Source: Streptomyces sp. DI166 (GTDB lineage Bacteria > Actinomycetota > Actinomycetes > Streptomycetales > Streptomycetaceae). Taken from it: a stretch of 64,000 nt of DNA. A program made the translations under genes and the position numbers. Below, one piece after another: positions 15,688 through 26,593 of this stretch (within the stretch, counting starts at the first letter, position 1; each line of letters starts with the position of its first letter). Location: positions 120,842 through 184,841 of the forward strand of contig NZ_FLSP01000003.1 in NCBI RefSeq assembly GCF_900091315.1, in the 5' to 3' direction. The notes below the pieces were generated by a model, which ran no database searches, had not been told where the DNA came from, and was given only the letters and a program-made list of their open reading frames with translations.

Positions 15688-15705
15688 TTGTGACCTGCTT
15701 CACAT
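15688..15705. promoter_or_regulatory. Rex (redox-sensing repressor) operator upstream of nuoA
   Basis: TTGTGACCTGCTTCACAT matches the actinobacterial Rex consensus TTGTGAA-N4-TTCACAA at 12 of 14 defined positions. Rex releases DNA when NADH rises relative to NAD+, so it would raise nuo expression when NADH accumulates. Position and match are seen in the sequence; binding is inferred. Confidence 0.7.
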
Positions 15706-15814
15706 GTTCTCGATCTTGGTCGGGACGAGCTGGATTCGAGTGACGGGTGGGACGCAGGTGGCGAGTCCGATGCAACCGCCAGCAGTCAGTGCCGACTGAG
15801 AGGAGCGAGGAGCG

Positions 15815-16174
15815 GTGAACGCGTATGCGCCCATCCTCGTACTGGGAGCCCTCGGGGCAGGCTTTGCGATCTTCTCCGTGGTCATGGCCACGCTGATCGG
15901 TCCGAAGCGGTACAACCGGGCCAAGCTCGAAGCCTATGAGTGCGGAATCGAGCCGACCCCCACGCCGGCCGGCGGCGGGCGCTTCCCCATCAAGTACTAC
16001 CTGACGGCGATGCTCTTCATCATCTTCGATATCGAGATCGTCTTCCTCTACCCCTGGGCCGTCACCTTCGACGCCCTGGGGATTTTCGGGCTCGTGGAGA
16101 TGCTGCTCTTCGTGCTCACCGTCTTCGTCGCGTACGCGTACGTATGGCGGCGCGGCGGCCTGGAATGGGACTGA
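15815..16174 (+). CDS. nuoA: NADH-quinone oxidoreductase subunit A
   Basis: First gene of the complex I operon, 119 residues. NuoA is a small membrane subunit near the quinone site. Three hydrophobic segments are visible (about 4-26, 61-82 and 88-110). The conserved loop [20 protein letters not shown] contains the family's cysteine region, and the second segment has [14 protein letters not shown] with its acidic residues. GTG 15815 has a strong ribosome site (AGGAGCGAGGAGCG). A second, less similar NuoA is encoded at 59185. Confidence 0.96.
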   Translation: MNAYAPILVLGALGAGFAIFSVVMATLIGPKRYNRAKLEAYECGIEPTPTPAGGGRFPIKYYLTAMLFIIFDIEIVFLYPWAVTFDALGIFGLVEMLLFVLTVFVAYAYVWRRGGLEWD

Positions 16175-16188
16175 GGGGCCTTTAACTC

Positions 16189-16739
<551 letters not shown>

Positions 16740-16743
<4 letters not shown>

Positions 16744-17474
16744 GCGACGCCAACGGGGTCAACCCCGAGAAGGACCTCGCGGCCTCCAACCTTCCCGGCC
16801 AGCGCGGCGAGGGAGGCGAGGAGATCCGCGTCCAGCGCGGCATGTTCGGCGCCAACAACGGCGGCGACACCTCCGGCTACGGCGGCCTCGTCCGCTCGGT
16901 CCGGCTCCCGGGACCGGCGAGCCGCCCCTACGGCGGCTGGTTCGACGAGGTGGCCGACGAGCTGGAGGGCGCCCTGGAGGAGCAGGGGCTCCTCCCCGAA
17001 AACGCCATCGAGAAGACGGTCGTCGACCGCGACGAACTCACCTTCCACATCGAGCGCGAGCACCTGGTGCGCGTCGCCCGCACCCTGCGCGACGACCCGG
17101 CCCTGCGCTTCGAGCTGTGCACCGGGGTGAGCGGCGTCCACTACCCCCACGACAAGGGGCGCGAGCTGCACGCCGTCTACCACCTGCGCTCGATCACCCA
17201 CAACCGGCTGATCCGGCTGGAGGTCAGCGCCCCCGACAGCGACCGCCGCATCCCGTCGCTGGTCTCCGTGTACCCGACCAACGACTGGCACGAGCGCGAG
17301 ACCTACGACTTCTTCGGGATCGTCTTCGACGGTCATCCGGCCCTGACGCGGATCATGATGCCGGACGACTGGCAGGGCCATCCGCAGCGCAAGGACTACC
17401 CCCTCGGCGGCATCCCCGTCGAGTACAAGGGCGCCCAGATCCCGGCTCCGGACCAGCGGAGGTCGTACTCATGA
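16740..17474 (+). CDS. nuoC: NADH-quinone oxidoreductase subunit C
   Basis: 244 residues from GTG 16740. NuoC is a peripheral subunit that docks NuoD. The 30-kDa subunit signature is in [20 protein letters not shown] followed by [18 protein letters not shown] and KDYPLGG. An N-terminal extension of about 75 polar residues (to about [11 protein letters not shown]) precedes the core, longer than in enterobacteria but usual in actinomycetes. It overlaps nuoB by four bases and nuoD by four bases. Confidence 0.96.
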
Positions 17475-18793
17475 GCACGCAGCACGCCACTGGGCGCGAG
17501 ACCACCGAGGGCACCGTCTACACGGTCACCGGCGGTGACTGGGACGAGGTCGTCCAGTCCGCGGCCCGCGCCGACGACGAGCGCATCGTCGTCAACATGG
17601 GCCCGCAGCACCCCTCCACCCACGGGGTGCTCCGGCTCATCCTGGAGATCGAGGGCGAGACGGTCACCGAGGCCCGCTGCGGCATCGGCTACCTGCACAC
17701 CGGCATCGAGAAGAACCTCGAATTCCGCACCTGGACGCAGGGCACCACGTTCGTGACGCGCATGGACTACCTGACGTCCTTCTTCAACGAGACCGCCTAC
17801 TGTCTCGCCGTCGAGAAGCTCCTCGGCATCGAGGACCAGGTCCCCGACCGCGCCACCCTCATCCGGGTGCTCCTGATGGAGCTCAACCGCCTCTCCTCGC
17901 ACCTGGTCTGCATCGCCACCGGCGGCATGGAGCTCGGCGCGACCACGATCATGATCTACGGATTCCGTGATCGTGAAATGATTCTCGACATCTACGAGCT
18001 GGTCACGGGCCTCAGGATGAACCACGCGTACATCCGGCCCGGCGGACTCGCCCAGGACCTGCCGCCCGGCGCGGTGGACCAGATCCGCGAGTTCGTGAAG
18101 AAGATGAAGAAGAACCTCCCGGAGTACGACAAGCTCGCCACCGGGAACCCCATCTTCAAGGCCCGCATGCAGGACATCGGCTACCTCGACCTCGCCGGCT
18201 GCATGGCCCTCGGCGCGACGGGCCCGATCCTGCGCTCCACCGGCCTGCCGCACGACCTGCGCAAGACCTCGCCCTACTGCGGCTACGAGACCTTCGACTT
18301 CGATGTCCCGACCGCGGACACCTGCGACGCCTACGGCCGCTTCCTGATCCGCCTGGAGGAGATGCGCCAGTCGCTCAGGATCGTCGAGCAGTGCCTGGAC
18401 CGGCTGCAGCCCGGGCCGGTCATGGTCGCCGACAAGAAGATCGCCTGGCCCGCGCAGCTCGCGCTCGGACCCGACGGTCTCGGCAACTCCCTCGACCACA
18501 TCAAGAAGATCATGGGCACCTCCATGGAGGCCCTGATCCACCACTTCAAGCTGGTCACCGAGGGCTTCCGCGTTCCGCCGGGACAGGCGTACGCGGCGGT
18601 CGAGTCCCCCAAGGGCGAACTCGGCGTGCACGCGGTCTCCGACGGCGGCACGCGTCCCTACCGGGTCCACTTCCGTGACCCGTCCTTCACCAACCTTCAG
18701 GCCATGGCGGCGATGTGCGAGGGCGGCCAGGTCGCCGACGTCATCGTCGCCGTCGCGTCCATCGACCCCGTGATGGGAGGCGTCGACCGGTGA
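17471..18793 (+). CDS. nuoD: NADH-quinone oxidoreductase subunit D
   Basis: 440 residues, the 49-kDa subunit that forms the quinone cavity with NuoB. Recognisable blocks are [20 protein letters not shown], the [13 protein letters not shown] region, the [10 protein letters not shown] region, [13 protein letters not shown] and the C-terminal [14 protein letters not shown] 17471 overlaps the nuoC stop. It is the only nuoD in the window; none lies between nuoC2 and nuoH2 in the second cluster. Confidence 0.97.
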   Translation: MSTQHATGRETTEGTVYTVTGGDWDEVVQSAARADDERIVVNMGPQHPSTHGVLRLILEIEGETVTEARCGIGYLHTGIEKNLEFRTWTQGTTFVTRMDYLTSFFNETAYCLAVEKLLGIEDQVPDRATLIRVLLMELNRLSSHLVCIATGGMELGATTIMIYGFRDREMILDIYELVTGLRMNHAYIRPGGLAQDLPPGAVDQIREFVKKMKKNLPEYDKLATGNPIFKARMQDIGYLDLAGCMALGATGPILRSTGLPHDLRKTSPYCGYETFDFDVPTADTCDAYGRFLIRLEEMRQSLRIVEQCLDRLQPGPVMVADKKIAWPAQLALGPDGLGNSLDHIKKIMGTSMEALIHHFKLVTEGFRVPPGQAYAAVESPKGELGVHAVSDGGTRPYRVHFRDPSFTNLQAMAAMCEGGQVADVIVAVASIDPVMGGVDR

Positions 18794-19662
18794 CCACCAG
18801 TTCTTCGGAGCAGGGCGTCAGCCTGGGCATGCCCCAACTGCCCGCGCCCGACTACCCGGACGACGTACGAGCCCGGCTGGAGCGGGACGCGCGCGAGATC
18901 ATCGCCCGCTACCCCGACTCCCGGTCCGCGCTCCTTCCGATGCTGCACCTGGTGCAGTCCGAGGAGGGCCATGTCACGCGCACCGGAATGCAGTTCTGCG
19001 CGGACATGCTGAACCTGACCACGGCCGAGGTCACCGCCGTCGCCACCTTCTACACGATGTACCGGCGGCGGCCGAGCGGTGACTACCAGGTCGGCGTCTG
19101 CACCAACACCCTCTGCGCGGTGATGGGCGGCGACGCGATCTTCGAGGCGCTCCAGGAGCACCTCGGAGTCGGCAACGGCGGGACCACCGACGACGGCAAG
19201 GTCACCCTGGAGCACATCGAGTGCAACGCGGCCTGCGACTTCGCGCCGGTCGTGATGGTCAACTGGGAGTTCTTCGACAACCAGACCGTGCAGAGCGCCA
19301 AGCGCCTGGTCGACGACCTGCGCGCGGGAGAGCAGGTGACTCCCACGCGCGGGGCGCCGCTGTGCACCTTCAAGGAGACGGCCCGGATCCTGGCGGGCTT
19401 TCCCGACGAGCGGGACGGGGCAGTCGAGGCCACCGGAAGCGCGGGACCCGCTTCGCTGGTGGGCCTCAAGCTGGCCAAGGGGGAGACCGCTCCCGCGCGG
19501 GTGGTGCACCCGCGCGACGGCGGACCTCATGAGGAGCCGCAGGACAGGGCGATGCCCGAGCCGTCACCGACGGAGCACACGAGCTCGCACGACGCGCCGC
19601 AGGACACATCGGCCTCCGACCCGGCACACCCGGCCGGGCCCGCCGCCGAGGAGGGGGAGTGA
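18790..19662 (+). CDS. nuoE: NADH-quinone oxidoreductase subunit E
   Basis: 290 residues from GTG 18790. NuoE is the 24-kDa thioredoxin-like subunit with the [2Fe-2S] cluster N1a. The four ligands are C104 and C109 ([13 protein letters not shown]) and C145 and C149 ([13 protein letters not shown]). The core ends near residue 205. About 85 further residues form a Pro/Glu/Ala-rich tail that is probably disordered ([16 protein letters not shown]). The gene overlaps nuoD by four bases and its stop overlaps the nuoF ATG. Confidence 0.95.
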   Translation: MTTSSSEQGVSLGMPQLPAPDYPDDVRARLERDAREIIARYPDSRSALLPMLHLVQSEEGHVTRTGMQFCADMLNLTTAEVTAVATFYTMYRRRPSGDYQVGVCTNTLCAVMGGDAIFEALQEHLGVGNGGTTDDGKVTLEHIECNAACDFAPVVMVNWEFFDNQTVQSAKRLVDDLRAGEQVTPTRGAPLCTFKETARILAGFPDERDGAVEATGSAGPASLVGLKLAKGETAPARVVHPRDGGPHEEPQDRAMPEPSPTEHTSSHDAPQDTSASDPAHPAGPAAEEGE

Positions 19663-21011
19663 TGACCTTGGCACCCGAGCTGAAAGACACCAGCCCCGAG
19701 AAGCTGCTCGCACCCGTGCTGTCGGCCTTCTGGGACGAGGACAGGTCCTGGACGCTGGACGTCTACCGAAGGCACGAGGGGTACGAGGGACTCCGCAAGG
19801 CGCTCGCCATGTCGCCGGACGACCTCATCGCCTATGTGAAGGACTCCGGACTGCGCGGGCGCGGCGGCGCGGGATTCCCCACCGGAATGAAGTGGCAGTT
19901 CATTCCCCAGGGAGATGGAAAACCGCACTATCTAGTTGTCAACGCCGACGAATCGGAGCCCGGGACGTGCAAGGACATCCCGCTCCTGTTCGCGAACCCG
20001 CATAGCCTCATCGAGGGCATTGTCATCGCGTGTTATGCCATCAGGTCGTCGCATGCCTTCATCTATCTGCGTGGTGAAGTCGTCCCCGTGCTGCGGCGGT
20101 TGCACTCGGCCGTGAGCGAGGCCTACGCGGCCGGCTACCTCGGCAAGAACATTCTGGGCAGCGGCCTCGATCTCGAACTCACCGTGCACGCCGGCGCCGG
20201 GGCGTACATCTGCGGTGAGGAGACCGCACTTCTCGACTCGCTCGAAGGCCGCCGTGGACAACCGCGGCTCCGTCCTCCTTTCCCTGCTGTCGCGGGCCTC
20301 TACGCCTGCCCGACTGTGGTGAACAACGTCGAATCGATCGCGTCGGTTCCCGCGATCCTGAATCGGGGCAAGGACTGGTTCCGGTCGATGGGCAGCGAGA
20401 AGTCCCCGGGCTTCACGCTCTACTCGCTCAGCGGCCACGTCGCCAGCCCCGGCCAGTACGAGGCCCCGCTCGGCATCACCCTGCGCCAGTTGCTCGACAT
20501 GAGCGGCGGGATGCGGCCCGGCCACCGGCTGAAGTTCTGGACGCCGGGCGGCTCCTCCACGCCGATGTTCACCGACGAGCACCTCGACGTCCCGCTGGAC
20601 TACGAGGGAGTGGGCGCCGCCGGTTCCATGCTCGGCACCAAGGCGCTGCAGTGCTTCGACGAGACGACCTGCGTCGTACGCGCCGTCACCCGGTGGACCG
20701 AGTTCTACGCCCACGAGTCCTGCGGCAAGTGCACACCCTGCCGTGAAGGCACCTACTGGCTGGTGCAGTTGATGCGGGACATCGAGGCCGGCAAGGGCAC
20801 GATGAACGACCTCGACAAGCTCTACGACATCGCCGACAACATCAACGGCAAGTCCTTCTGCGCCCTCGGCGACGGTGCCGCCTCGCCGATCTTCTCCTCG
20901 CTGAAGTACTTCCGCGAGGAGTACGAGCAGCACATCACGGGCCGCGGCTGCCCCTTCGACCCGGCCAAGTCCACGGCCTGGGCGGACAAGCACACGGAGG
21001 TGAACGCATGA
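19662..21011 (+). CDS. nuoF: NADH-quinone oxidoreductase subunit F
   Basis: 449 residues. NuoF binds NADH and FMN and cluster N3. The FMN/NADH glycine-rich region is [17 protein letters not shown], with [14 protein letters not shown] and [16 protein letters not shown]; the cluster is held by [13 protein letters not shown] and a later cysteine in [16 protein letters not shown] 19662 (GAGGGGGA upstream) is preferred to the adjacent GTG 19659. Between about 19,880 and 20,360 codon use changes (for example CTA GTT, TGT TAT, CAT AGC), giving a lower third-position GC than in the rest of the operon. Confidence 0.96.
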   Translation: MTLAPELKDTSPEKLLAPVLSAFWDEDRSWTLDVYRRHEGYEGLRKALAMSPDDLIAYVKDSGLRGRGGAGFPTGMKWQFIPQGDGKPHYLVVNADESEPGTCKDIPLLFANPHSLIEGIVIACYAIRSSHAFIYLRGEVVPVLRRLHSAVSEAYAAGYLGKNILGSGLDLELTVHAGAGAYICGEETALLDSLEGRRGQPRLRPPFPAVAGLYACPTVVNNVESIASVPAILNRGKDWFRSMGSEKSPGFTLYSLSGHVASPGQYEAPLGITLRQLLDMSGGMRPGHRLKFWTPGGSSTPMFTDEHLDVPLDYEGVGAAGSMLGTKALQCFDETTCVVRAVTRWTEFYAHESCGKCTPCREGTYWLVQLMRDIEAGKGTMNDLDKLYDIADNINGKSFCALGDGAASPIFSSLKYFREEYEQHITGRGCPFDPAKSTAWADKHTEVNA

Positions 21012-23512
21012 CGGTGACCACCAGCGCTCCCTCCGGAGGCGGCGAGGCGGCGGTCCCGCCGGAAGATCTCGTCACGCTGACCATCGACGGCGTGGAGATC
21101 AGCGTGCCCAAGGGCACCCTGGTCATCCGGGCCGCCGAACAGCTCGGCATCGAGATCCCGCGCTTCTGCGACCACCCGCTCCTCGACCCGGCCGGCGCCT
21201 GCCGCCAGTGCATCGTCGAGGTCGAGGGCCAGCGCAAGCCGATGGCGTCCTGCACCATCACCTGCACCGACGGCATGGTCGTCAAGACCCATCTGACCTC
21301 TCCGGTCGCGGAGAAGGCGCAGAAGGGTGTGATGGAGCTCCTGCTCATCAACCACCCGCTGGACTGCCCGGTCTGCGACAAGGGCGGTGAGTGCCCGCTG
21401 CAGAACCAGGCGATGTCGCACGGCCAGGCCGAGTCCCGCTTCGACGGACGCAAGCGGACCTACGAGAAGCCCGTGCCGATCTCCACACAGGTGCTGCTCG
21501 ACCGCGAGCGGTGCGTGCTGTGCGCCCGCTGCACCCGCTTCTCCAACCAGGTCGCGGGCGACCCGATGATCGAACTGATCGAGCGGGGCGCGCTCCAGCA
21601 GGTCGGTACCGGTGAGGGCGACCCCTTCGAGTCGTACTTCTCCGGCAACACCATCCAGATCTGCCCGGTCGGCGCGCTCACCTCGGCCGCCTACCGGTTC
21701 CGCTCCCGCCCCTTCGACCTGGTGTCCTCGCCGAGCGTGTGCGAGCACTGCTCCGGCGGCTGCGCCACCCGCACCGACCACCGGCGCGGCAAGGTCATGC
21801 GCCGCCTGGCGGCCAACGACCCGCAGGTCAACGAGGAGTGGATCTGCGACAAGGGCCGCTTCGCCTTCCGGTACGCGCAGATGCGCGACCGGCTGGAGAC
21901 GCCGCTGGTGCGCAACCCCGAGGGCGAACTGGTCCCGGCGTCCTGGCCGGAGGCCCTCCAGATCGCCGCGCAGGGACTGCTCGCCTCGCGCGGCCGGGCC
22001 GCGGTCCTCACCGGTGGTCGTCTCACCGTCGAGGACGCCTACGCGTACAGCAAGTTCGCGCGCGTGGCGCTCGACTCGAACGACATCGACTTCCGCGCGC
22101 GCGTGCACAGCGGCGAGGAAGCCGACTTCCTGGCTGCCCGGGTCGCCGGACGCGGACGCGACCTGGACGGCACGGGCGTCAGCTACACCGCCCTGGAGAA
22201 GGCGCCCGCGGTCCTGCTCGCCGGGTTCGAGGCCGAGGAGGAGGCGCCCGGCGTCTTCCTGCGGCTGCGCAAGGCCTGGCGCAAGCACGGCCAGAAGGTC
22301 TTCTCGCTGGCCACGCACGCCACGCGCGGTCTGGAGAAGGCGGGCGGCACGCTGCTCCCCGCCGCCCCCGGCACCGAGACCGAGTGGCTGGACGCGCTGG
22401 CGAGCGGGGTCGGCCTGGAGGAGGACGGCGCGCGGGCCGCGGAGGCGCTGCGCGCCGAGGGCGCGGTCATCGTGGTCGGCGAACGGCTGGCCGCGGTGGC
22501 CGGCGGTCTCACCGCGGCGGTACGGGCCGCGTCCGCGACCGGCGCCCAGCTGGTGTGGATCCCGCGCCGGGCCGGTGAACGCGGCGCCATCGAAGCGGGG
22601 GCGCTGCCCTCGCTGCTGCCGGGCGGCCGTCCCGCCACCGATCCACGCGCGCGTGAGGAGGTCGCCGCCGCCTGGGGCGTCGCCGAACTCCCGCACCGCT
22701 TCGGCCGGGACACCAGCCAGATCGTGGAGGCCGCCGCCAACGGCGAGATCCAGGCCCTGGTGGTCGCCGGAGTGGAGATCGCCGACCTGCCCGACCCGGC
22801 ACGCGGGCGTGAGGCCCTCACCGAGGCAGGGTTCCTGGTCTCGCTGGAGCTGCGGCCCAGCGAGGTCACCGAACTCGCCGACGTGGTCCTGCCGGTCGCC
22901 GCAGTGGTGGAGAAGGCGGGCACCTTCCTCAACTGGGAGGGCAGGCTGCGTCCGTTCGAGGCCGCGCTCAAGCCCGAGCAGATGACCCGCCGCCTGCCCC
23001 CGACCGACGCCCGCGTCCTGCAGATGCTGGCCGACGCCATGGACGTACACCTGGGCCTGCCGGATCTGCGGACCCTGCGCGCCGAGCTGGACCGGCTCGG
23101 CGCCTGGGACGGCCCGCGGGCCGGTGAACCCCTGGAGACCGGTGTGCCGTTGCCGCGGCCCGCCGCCGGGGAGGCCGTACTGGCCGGGCACCGCCTGCTG
23201 CTCGACCAGGGCCGCCTCCAGGACGGCGAGGACGCGCTCGCCGGGACCCGGCACGCCGCCCACGCGCGCGTGTCGGCCGCCACCGCCGCCGAGGCGGGCG
23301 TGAAGGACGGCGACGTCCTCGCGGTCACCGGCAGCGCCGGGACGGTCGAACTCCCGCTGCAGATCACCGCGATGCCCGACCGTGTGGTGTGGCTCCCGAT
23401 GAACTCCACTGGCGGCGGCGTCGCCTCCGACACCGGGGCGCGGCCCGGCACCCTCGTCCGCATCGGCCCGGCGACGCCCACGTCCGAGGCCCCGAAGGAG
23501 GTGGAGGCATGA
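21008..23512 (+). CDS. nuoG: NADH-quinone oxidoreductase subunit G
   Basis: 834 residues. NuoG is the large iron-sulphur subunit of the NADH module. A [2Fe-2S] ferredoxin domain comes first ([19 protein letters not shown]), then the His-Cys motif ([19 protein letters not shown]), a pair of [4Fe-4S] sites ([16 protein letters not shown] and [13 protein letters not shown]), and a molybdopterin-oxidoreductase-like domain that starts at [13 protein letters not shown]. The latter holds the extra cluster N7 in those bacteria that have it. The C-terminal 500 residues are the inactive oxidoreductase-like part. ATG 21008 overlaps the nuoF stop. Confidence 0.96.
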   Translation: MTVTTSAPSGGGEAAVPPEDLVTLTIDGVEISVPKGTLVIRAAEQLGIEIPRFCDHPLLDPAGACRQCIVEVEGQRKPMASCTITCTDGMVVKTHLTSPVAEKAQKGVMELLLINHPLDCPVCDKGGECPLQNQAMSHGQAESRFDGRKRTYEKPVPISTQVLLDRERCVLCARCTRFSNQVAGDPMIELIERGALQQVGTGEGDPFESYFSGNTIQICPVGALTSAAYRFRSRPFDLVSSPSVCEHCSGGCATRTDHRRGKVMRRLAANDPQVNEEWICDKGRFAFRYAQMRDRLETPLVRNPEGELVPASWPEALQIAAQGLLASRGRAAVLTGGRLTVEDAYAYSKFARVALDSNDIDFRARVHSGEEADFLAARVAGRGRDLDGTGVSYTALEKAPAVLLAGFEAEEEAPGVFLRLRKAWRKHGQKVFSLATHATRGLEKAGGTLLPAAPGTETEWLDALASGVGLEEDGARAAEALRAEGAVIVVGERLAAVAGGLTAAVRAASATGAQLVWIPRRAGERGAIEAGALPSLLPGGRPATDPRAREEVAAAWGVAELPHRFGRDTSQIVEAAANGEIQALVVAGVEIADLPDPARGREALTEAGFLVSLELRPSEVTELADVVLPVAAVVEKAGTFLNWEGRLRPFEAALKPEQMTRRLPPTDARVLQMLADAMDVHLGLPDLRTLRAELDRLGAWDGPRAGEPLETGVPLPRPAAGEAVLAGHRLLLDQGRLQDGEDALAGTRHAAHARVSAATAAEAGVKDGDVLAVTGSAGTVELPLQITAMPDRVVWLPMNSTGGGVASDTGARPGTLVRIGPATPTSEAPKEVEA

Positions 23513-24873
23513 GCCCGTACCTCGCCGCTGAAGACCTCTCGATGTTCGGCCAGGACCCCTGGTGGCTGGTCGTCATCAAGGCGGTGTTCTGCTTCGCCTT
23601 CCTGATGGTGACCGTGCTGTTCTCCATCGTGTGGGAGCGCAAGGTCGTCGCCTGGATGCAGCTGCGCATCGGCCCCAACCGGCATGGCCCCTGGGGCATG
23701 CTCCAGTCGCTCGCCGACGGCATCAAGCTGATGCTGAAGGAAGACCTCATCGTCAAGCGCGCGGACAAGGTGGTCTACATCCTCGCGCCGATCGTCGCGG
23801 CCATCCCGGCCTTCATGGCGATCGCGGTGATCCCCTTCGGCCCCGCGGGCAACGAGATCTCGATCTTCGGCACCCGCACCACGATGCAGCTCACCGACCT
23901 GCCGATCGCGATGCTCTACATCCTCGCGGTCGCCTCGGTCGGCATCTACGGCATCGTGCTGGCGGGCTGGAGCTCCGGCTCGACCTACCCGCTGCTCGGC
24001 GGCCTGCGCTCCTGCGCGCAGATGATCTCGTACGAGATCGCCATGGGCGCTGCCTTCGCCTCGGTCTTCCTCTACTCCGGCTCGATGTCGACCTCGGCGA
24101 TCGTCGAGGCGCAGCAGGACCGCTGGTACATCATCCTGCTGCCGGTCTCCTTCATCATCTACGTCGTCACGATGGTCGGCGAGACCAACCGCGCCCCCTT
24201 CGACATGCCGGAGTCCGAGGGCGACCTGGTCGGCGGCTTCAACACCGAGTACTCGTCGATCAAGTTCGCGATGTTCATGCTCGCCGAGTACGTGAACATG
24301 GTGACGGTCTCGGCGGTGTCGGTGACGCTCTTCCTCGGCGGCTGGCGGGCTCCGTGGCCCGTCTCCACCTTCTGGGAGGGCGCGAACCACGGCTGGTGGC
24401 CGCTGCTCTGGTTCACGATCAAGGTCCAACTGCTGTTGTTCTTCTTCATCTGGCTGCGCGGCACCCTGCCCCGGGTCCGCTACGACCAGCTGATGAAGCT
24501 CGGCTGGAAGGTCCTCATCCCGGTCTCCGTGGTCTGGCTGATGCTCGTGGCGACCGTGCGGACACTGCGCAACGAGAACTACGACTTCGCCGACATCGCC
24601 CTCTACATCGGCGGCGGCGTCCTGGTGCTGCTGGTCCTCTCCTTCGTCGTGGACATGTTCCGCGGCAAGCCGAAGGAGGAGGAGAAGGCCGCCGCGGCCG
24701 CCGACTTCGATCCGATGGCGGGCGGATTCCCCGTGCCACCGCTGCCCGGACAGGAGTTGCCCCCCGTGCCCAGGCGTCGTTCGCGCCGGGAGCGGGAGCT
24801 CATTGTCAGTGGCGGGGTGAATACTCAGAGTGACGACGGATCTCTGGATGGAAAGGAGGCGTCCGATGGCTGA
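23509..24873 (+). CDS. nuoH: NADH-quinone oxidoreductase subunit H
   Basis: 454 residues, the membrane subunit that anchors the peripheral arm and forms part of the quinone channel. Family blocks are [47 protein letters not shown] and [20 protein letters not shown], with several acidic residues in loop 3. About eight membrane segments are visible. The final 60 residues are a charged cytoplasmic tail ([19 protein letters not shown]). The stop overlaps the nuoI start by eight bases. Confidence 0.96.
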   Translation: MSPYLAAEDLSMFGQDPWWLVVIKAVFCFAFLMVTVLFSIVWERKVVAWMQLRIGPNRHGPWGMLQSLADGIKLMLKEDLIVKRADKVVYILAPIVAAIPAFMAIAVIPFGPAGNEISIFGTRTTMQLTDLPIAMLYILAVASVGIYGIVLAGWSSGSTYPLLGGLRSCAQMISYEIAMGAAFASVFLYSGSMSTSAIVEAQQDRWYIILLPVSFIIYVVTMVGETNRAPFDMPESEGDLVGGFNTEYSSIKFAMFMLAEYVNMVTVSAVSVTLFLGGWRAPWPVSTFWEGANHGWWPLLWFTIKVQLLLFFFIWLRGTLPRVRYDQLMKLGWKVLIPVSVVWLMLVATVRTLRNENYDFADIALYIGGGVLVLLVLSFVVDMFRGKPKEEEKAAAAADFDPMAGGFPVPPLPGQELPPVPRRRSRRERELIVSGGVNTQSDDGSLDGKEASDG

Positions 24874-25468
24874 GGAGCCCAAGGAGACCAAGCCCGGTTT
24901 CCTGAACCCGGTGGCCGGCTTCGGCGTGACCTTCAAGGCCATGTTCAAGAAGCGGCTGACCGAGCAGTACCCGGAACAGCAGAAGACCACCGCTCCGCGC
25001 TTCCACGGACGGCACCAGCTCAACCGCCATCCGGACGGTCTGGAGAAGTGCGTCGGCTGTGAACTGTGCGCCTGGGCCTGCCCCGCCGACGCGATCTACG
25101 TCGAGGGCGCGGACAACACCGACGAGGAGCGCTACTCGCCCGGCGAGCGGTACGGCCGCGTCTACCAAATCAACTACGCCCGCTGCATCCTGTGCGGCCT
25201 GTGCATCGAGGCGTGCCCCACGCGCGCGCTCACGATGACCAACGAGTTCGAACTGGCCGACTCCAGCCGCGCCAACCTCATCTACACCAAGGAGCAGCTG
25301 CTCGCCGGTCTTGAGGACGGCATGGTGGACACGCCGCACGCGATCTACCCCGGCACCGACGAGCAGGACTACTACCGGGGCCTGGTGACCGAGGCGGCGC
25401 CCGGCACCGAGCGCCAAGTGGCCGTCTCCAAGGGCGAGAAGCCAGAGGAAGAGGAGGTGCAGGCATGA
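24866..25468 (+). CDS. nuoI: NADH-quinone oxidoreductase subunit I
   Basis: 200 residues. NuoI carries the two [4Fe-4S] clusters N6a and N6b between NuoG and NuoB. Both motifs are complete: [20 protein letters not shown] and [25 protein letters not shown] lies shortly before ATG 24866. The N-terminal helix ([20 protein letters not shown]) contacts the membrane. A related subunit is encoded at 62712. Confidence 0.97.
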   Translation: MAEEPKETKPGFLNPVAGFGVTFKAMFKKRLTEQYPEQQKTTAPRFHGRHQLNRHPDGLEKCVGCELCAWACPADAIYVEGADNTDEERYSPGERYGRVYQINYARCILCGLCIEACPTRALTMTNEFELADSSRANLIYTKEQLLAGLEDGMVDTPHAIYPGTDEQDYYRGLVTEAAPGTERQVAVSKGEKPEEEEVQA

Positions 25469-26283
25469 GCGCGCAGCTCGCCGCCTACTCCACCTCCACC
25501 GGAGAGGCGTTCCAGTTCTGGGTCCTCGGCACGATCGCGGTGATCGGCGCCCTGTGCACCGTCTTCATGAAGAAGGCCGTGCACAGCGCCCTCTGCCTCG
25601 CCGGGACCATGATCATCCTGGCGGTGTTCTACCTCGCCAACGGCGCCTACTTCCTGGGCATCGTGCAGATCGTCGTCTACACCGGCGCGATCATGATGCT
25701 GTTCCTGTTCGTGGTGATGCTGGTCGGCGTGACCGCGGCGGACTCCCTGAAGGAGACCATCAAGGGCCAGCGCTGGCTGGCCCTGCTGTGCGGCCTCGGC
25801 TTCGCGGTCCTGCTGTTCGCCGGGATCGGCAACGCCTCCCTGTCGGAGTTCAACGGCCTCGCCCAGGCCAACGCGAACGGCAATGTCGAGGGCCTGGCCG
25901 CCCTGTTGTTCACCAAGTACGTCTTCGCCTTCGAGATCACCGGCGCCCTGCTCATCACCGCCGCCGTCGGCGCGATGGTGCTCACCCACCGGGAGCGCAC
26001 CGAGCGCGCCAAGACCCAGCGCGAGCTCGCCGAGGAGCGGGTGCGCAAGGGCACACACCTGCCGCCGCTCCCGGCGCCCGGTGTCTACGCCCGGCACAAC
26101 GCCGTGGACATCGCGGGCCTGCTGCCCGACGGCACCCCGTCGGAGCTCACCGTCAGCAAGACCCTGCGGGAGCGCGGCCAGGTCCGGGACGTGTCCACCG
26201 AGGCGATCAACGACCTCAAGGCCCTGGAACAGCGCGCCGAGGAACGCCTGCAGCGCACCAACAGTGGGGAGGCGGCCAAGTGA
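25465..26283 (+). CDS. nuoJ: NADH-quinone oxidoreductase subunit J
   Basis: 272 residues. Five hydrophobic segments fill the first 175 residues, including the conserved region [20 protein letters not shown]. The remainder is a soluble extension of about 95 residues rich in charged residues (REREQVR-like, ending [11 protein letters not shown]), longer than in the enterobacterial subunit but common in actinomycetes. ATG 25465 and the stop both overlap neighbouring genes by four bases. Confidence 0.94.
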   Translation: MSAQLAAYSTSTGEAFQFWVLGTIAVIGALCTVFMKKAVHSALCLAGTMIILAVFYLANGAYFLGIVQIVVYTGAIMMLFLFVVMLVGVTAADSLKETIKGQRWLALLCGLGFAVLLFAGIGNASLSEFNGLAQANANGNVEGLAALLFTKYVFAFEITGALLITAAVGAMVLTHRERTERAKTQRELAEERVRKGTHLPPLPAPGVYARHNAVDIAGLLPDGTPSELTVSKTLRERGQVRDVSTEAINDLKALEQRAEERLQRTNSGEAAK

Positions 26284-26579
26284 ATCCGGTCAACTACCTC
26301 TATCTCGCGGCCCTGTTGTTCACCATCGGCGCCACCGGCGTACTGATCAGGCGCAACGCGATCGTGGTGTTCATGTGCATCGAGCTGATGCTCAACGCCT
26401 GCAACCTCTCGCTGGTCGCCTTCTCCCGGATGCACGGCAACCTCGACGGCCAGATCATCGCCTTCTTCACGATGGTCGTCGCCGCCGCGGAGGTCGTGGT
26501 CGGGCTCGCGATCATCGTGTCGCTGTTCCGTTCCCGCCACTCGGCCTCGGTCGACGACGCCAGCCTGATGAAGCTGTAA
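26280..26579 (+). CDS. nuoK: NADH-quinone oxidoreductase subunit K
   Basis: 99 residues from GTG 26280, three membrane segments. The two buried glutamates needed for proton transfer are in [15 protein letters not shown] and in [18 protein letters not shown]. Length and order are those of standard NuoK. The GTG overlaps the nuoJ stop. Confidence 0.96.
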   Translation: MNPVNYLYLAALLFTIGATGVLIRRNAIVVFMCIELMLNACNLSLVAFSRMHGNLDGQIIAFFTMVVAAAEVVVGLAIIVSLFRSRHSASVDDASLMKL

Positions 26580-26593
26580 GGGGTCGCTGAATC

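Larger units (their letters stand above)
15022..15814. other. Long divergent intergenic region between the NlpC/P60 gene and nuoA
   Basis: There is no convincing gene in these 793 bases. The region holds a 16-base palindrome, a 23-base tandem repeat, one good and one weaker Rex-like operator, four GATCAC motifs (15545, 15571, 15615, 15648) and a candidate nuoA promoter. Its AT content rises toward nuoA. I looked for a ydaO-type riboswitch on the NlpC side and did not find its conserved core. Confidence 0.6.

Noticed and set aside
22183..25023. A 946-codon minus-strand frame across nuoG, nuoH and nuoI
   Set aside because: Typical shadow of high-GC coding sequence; no domain and no ribosome site, and it runs across three well-defined nuo genes.
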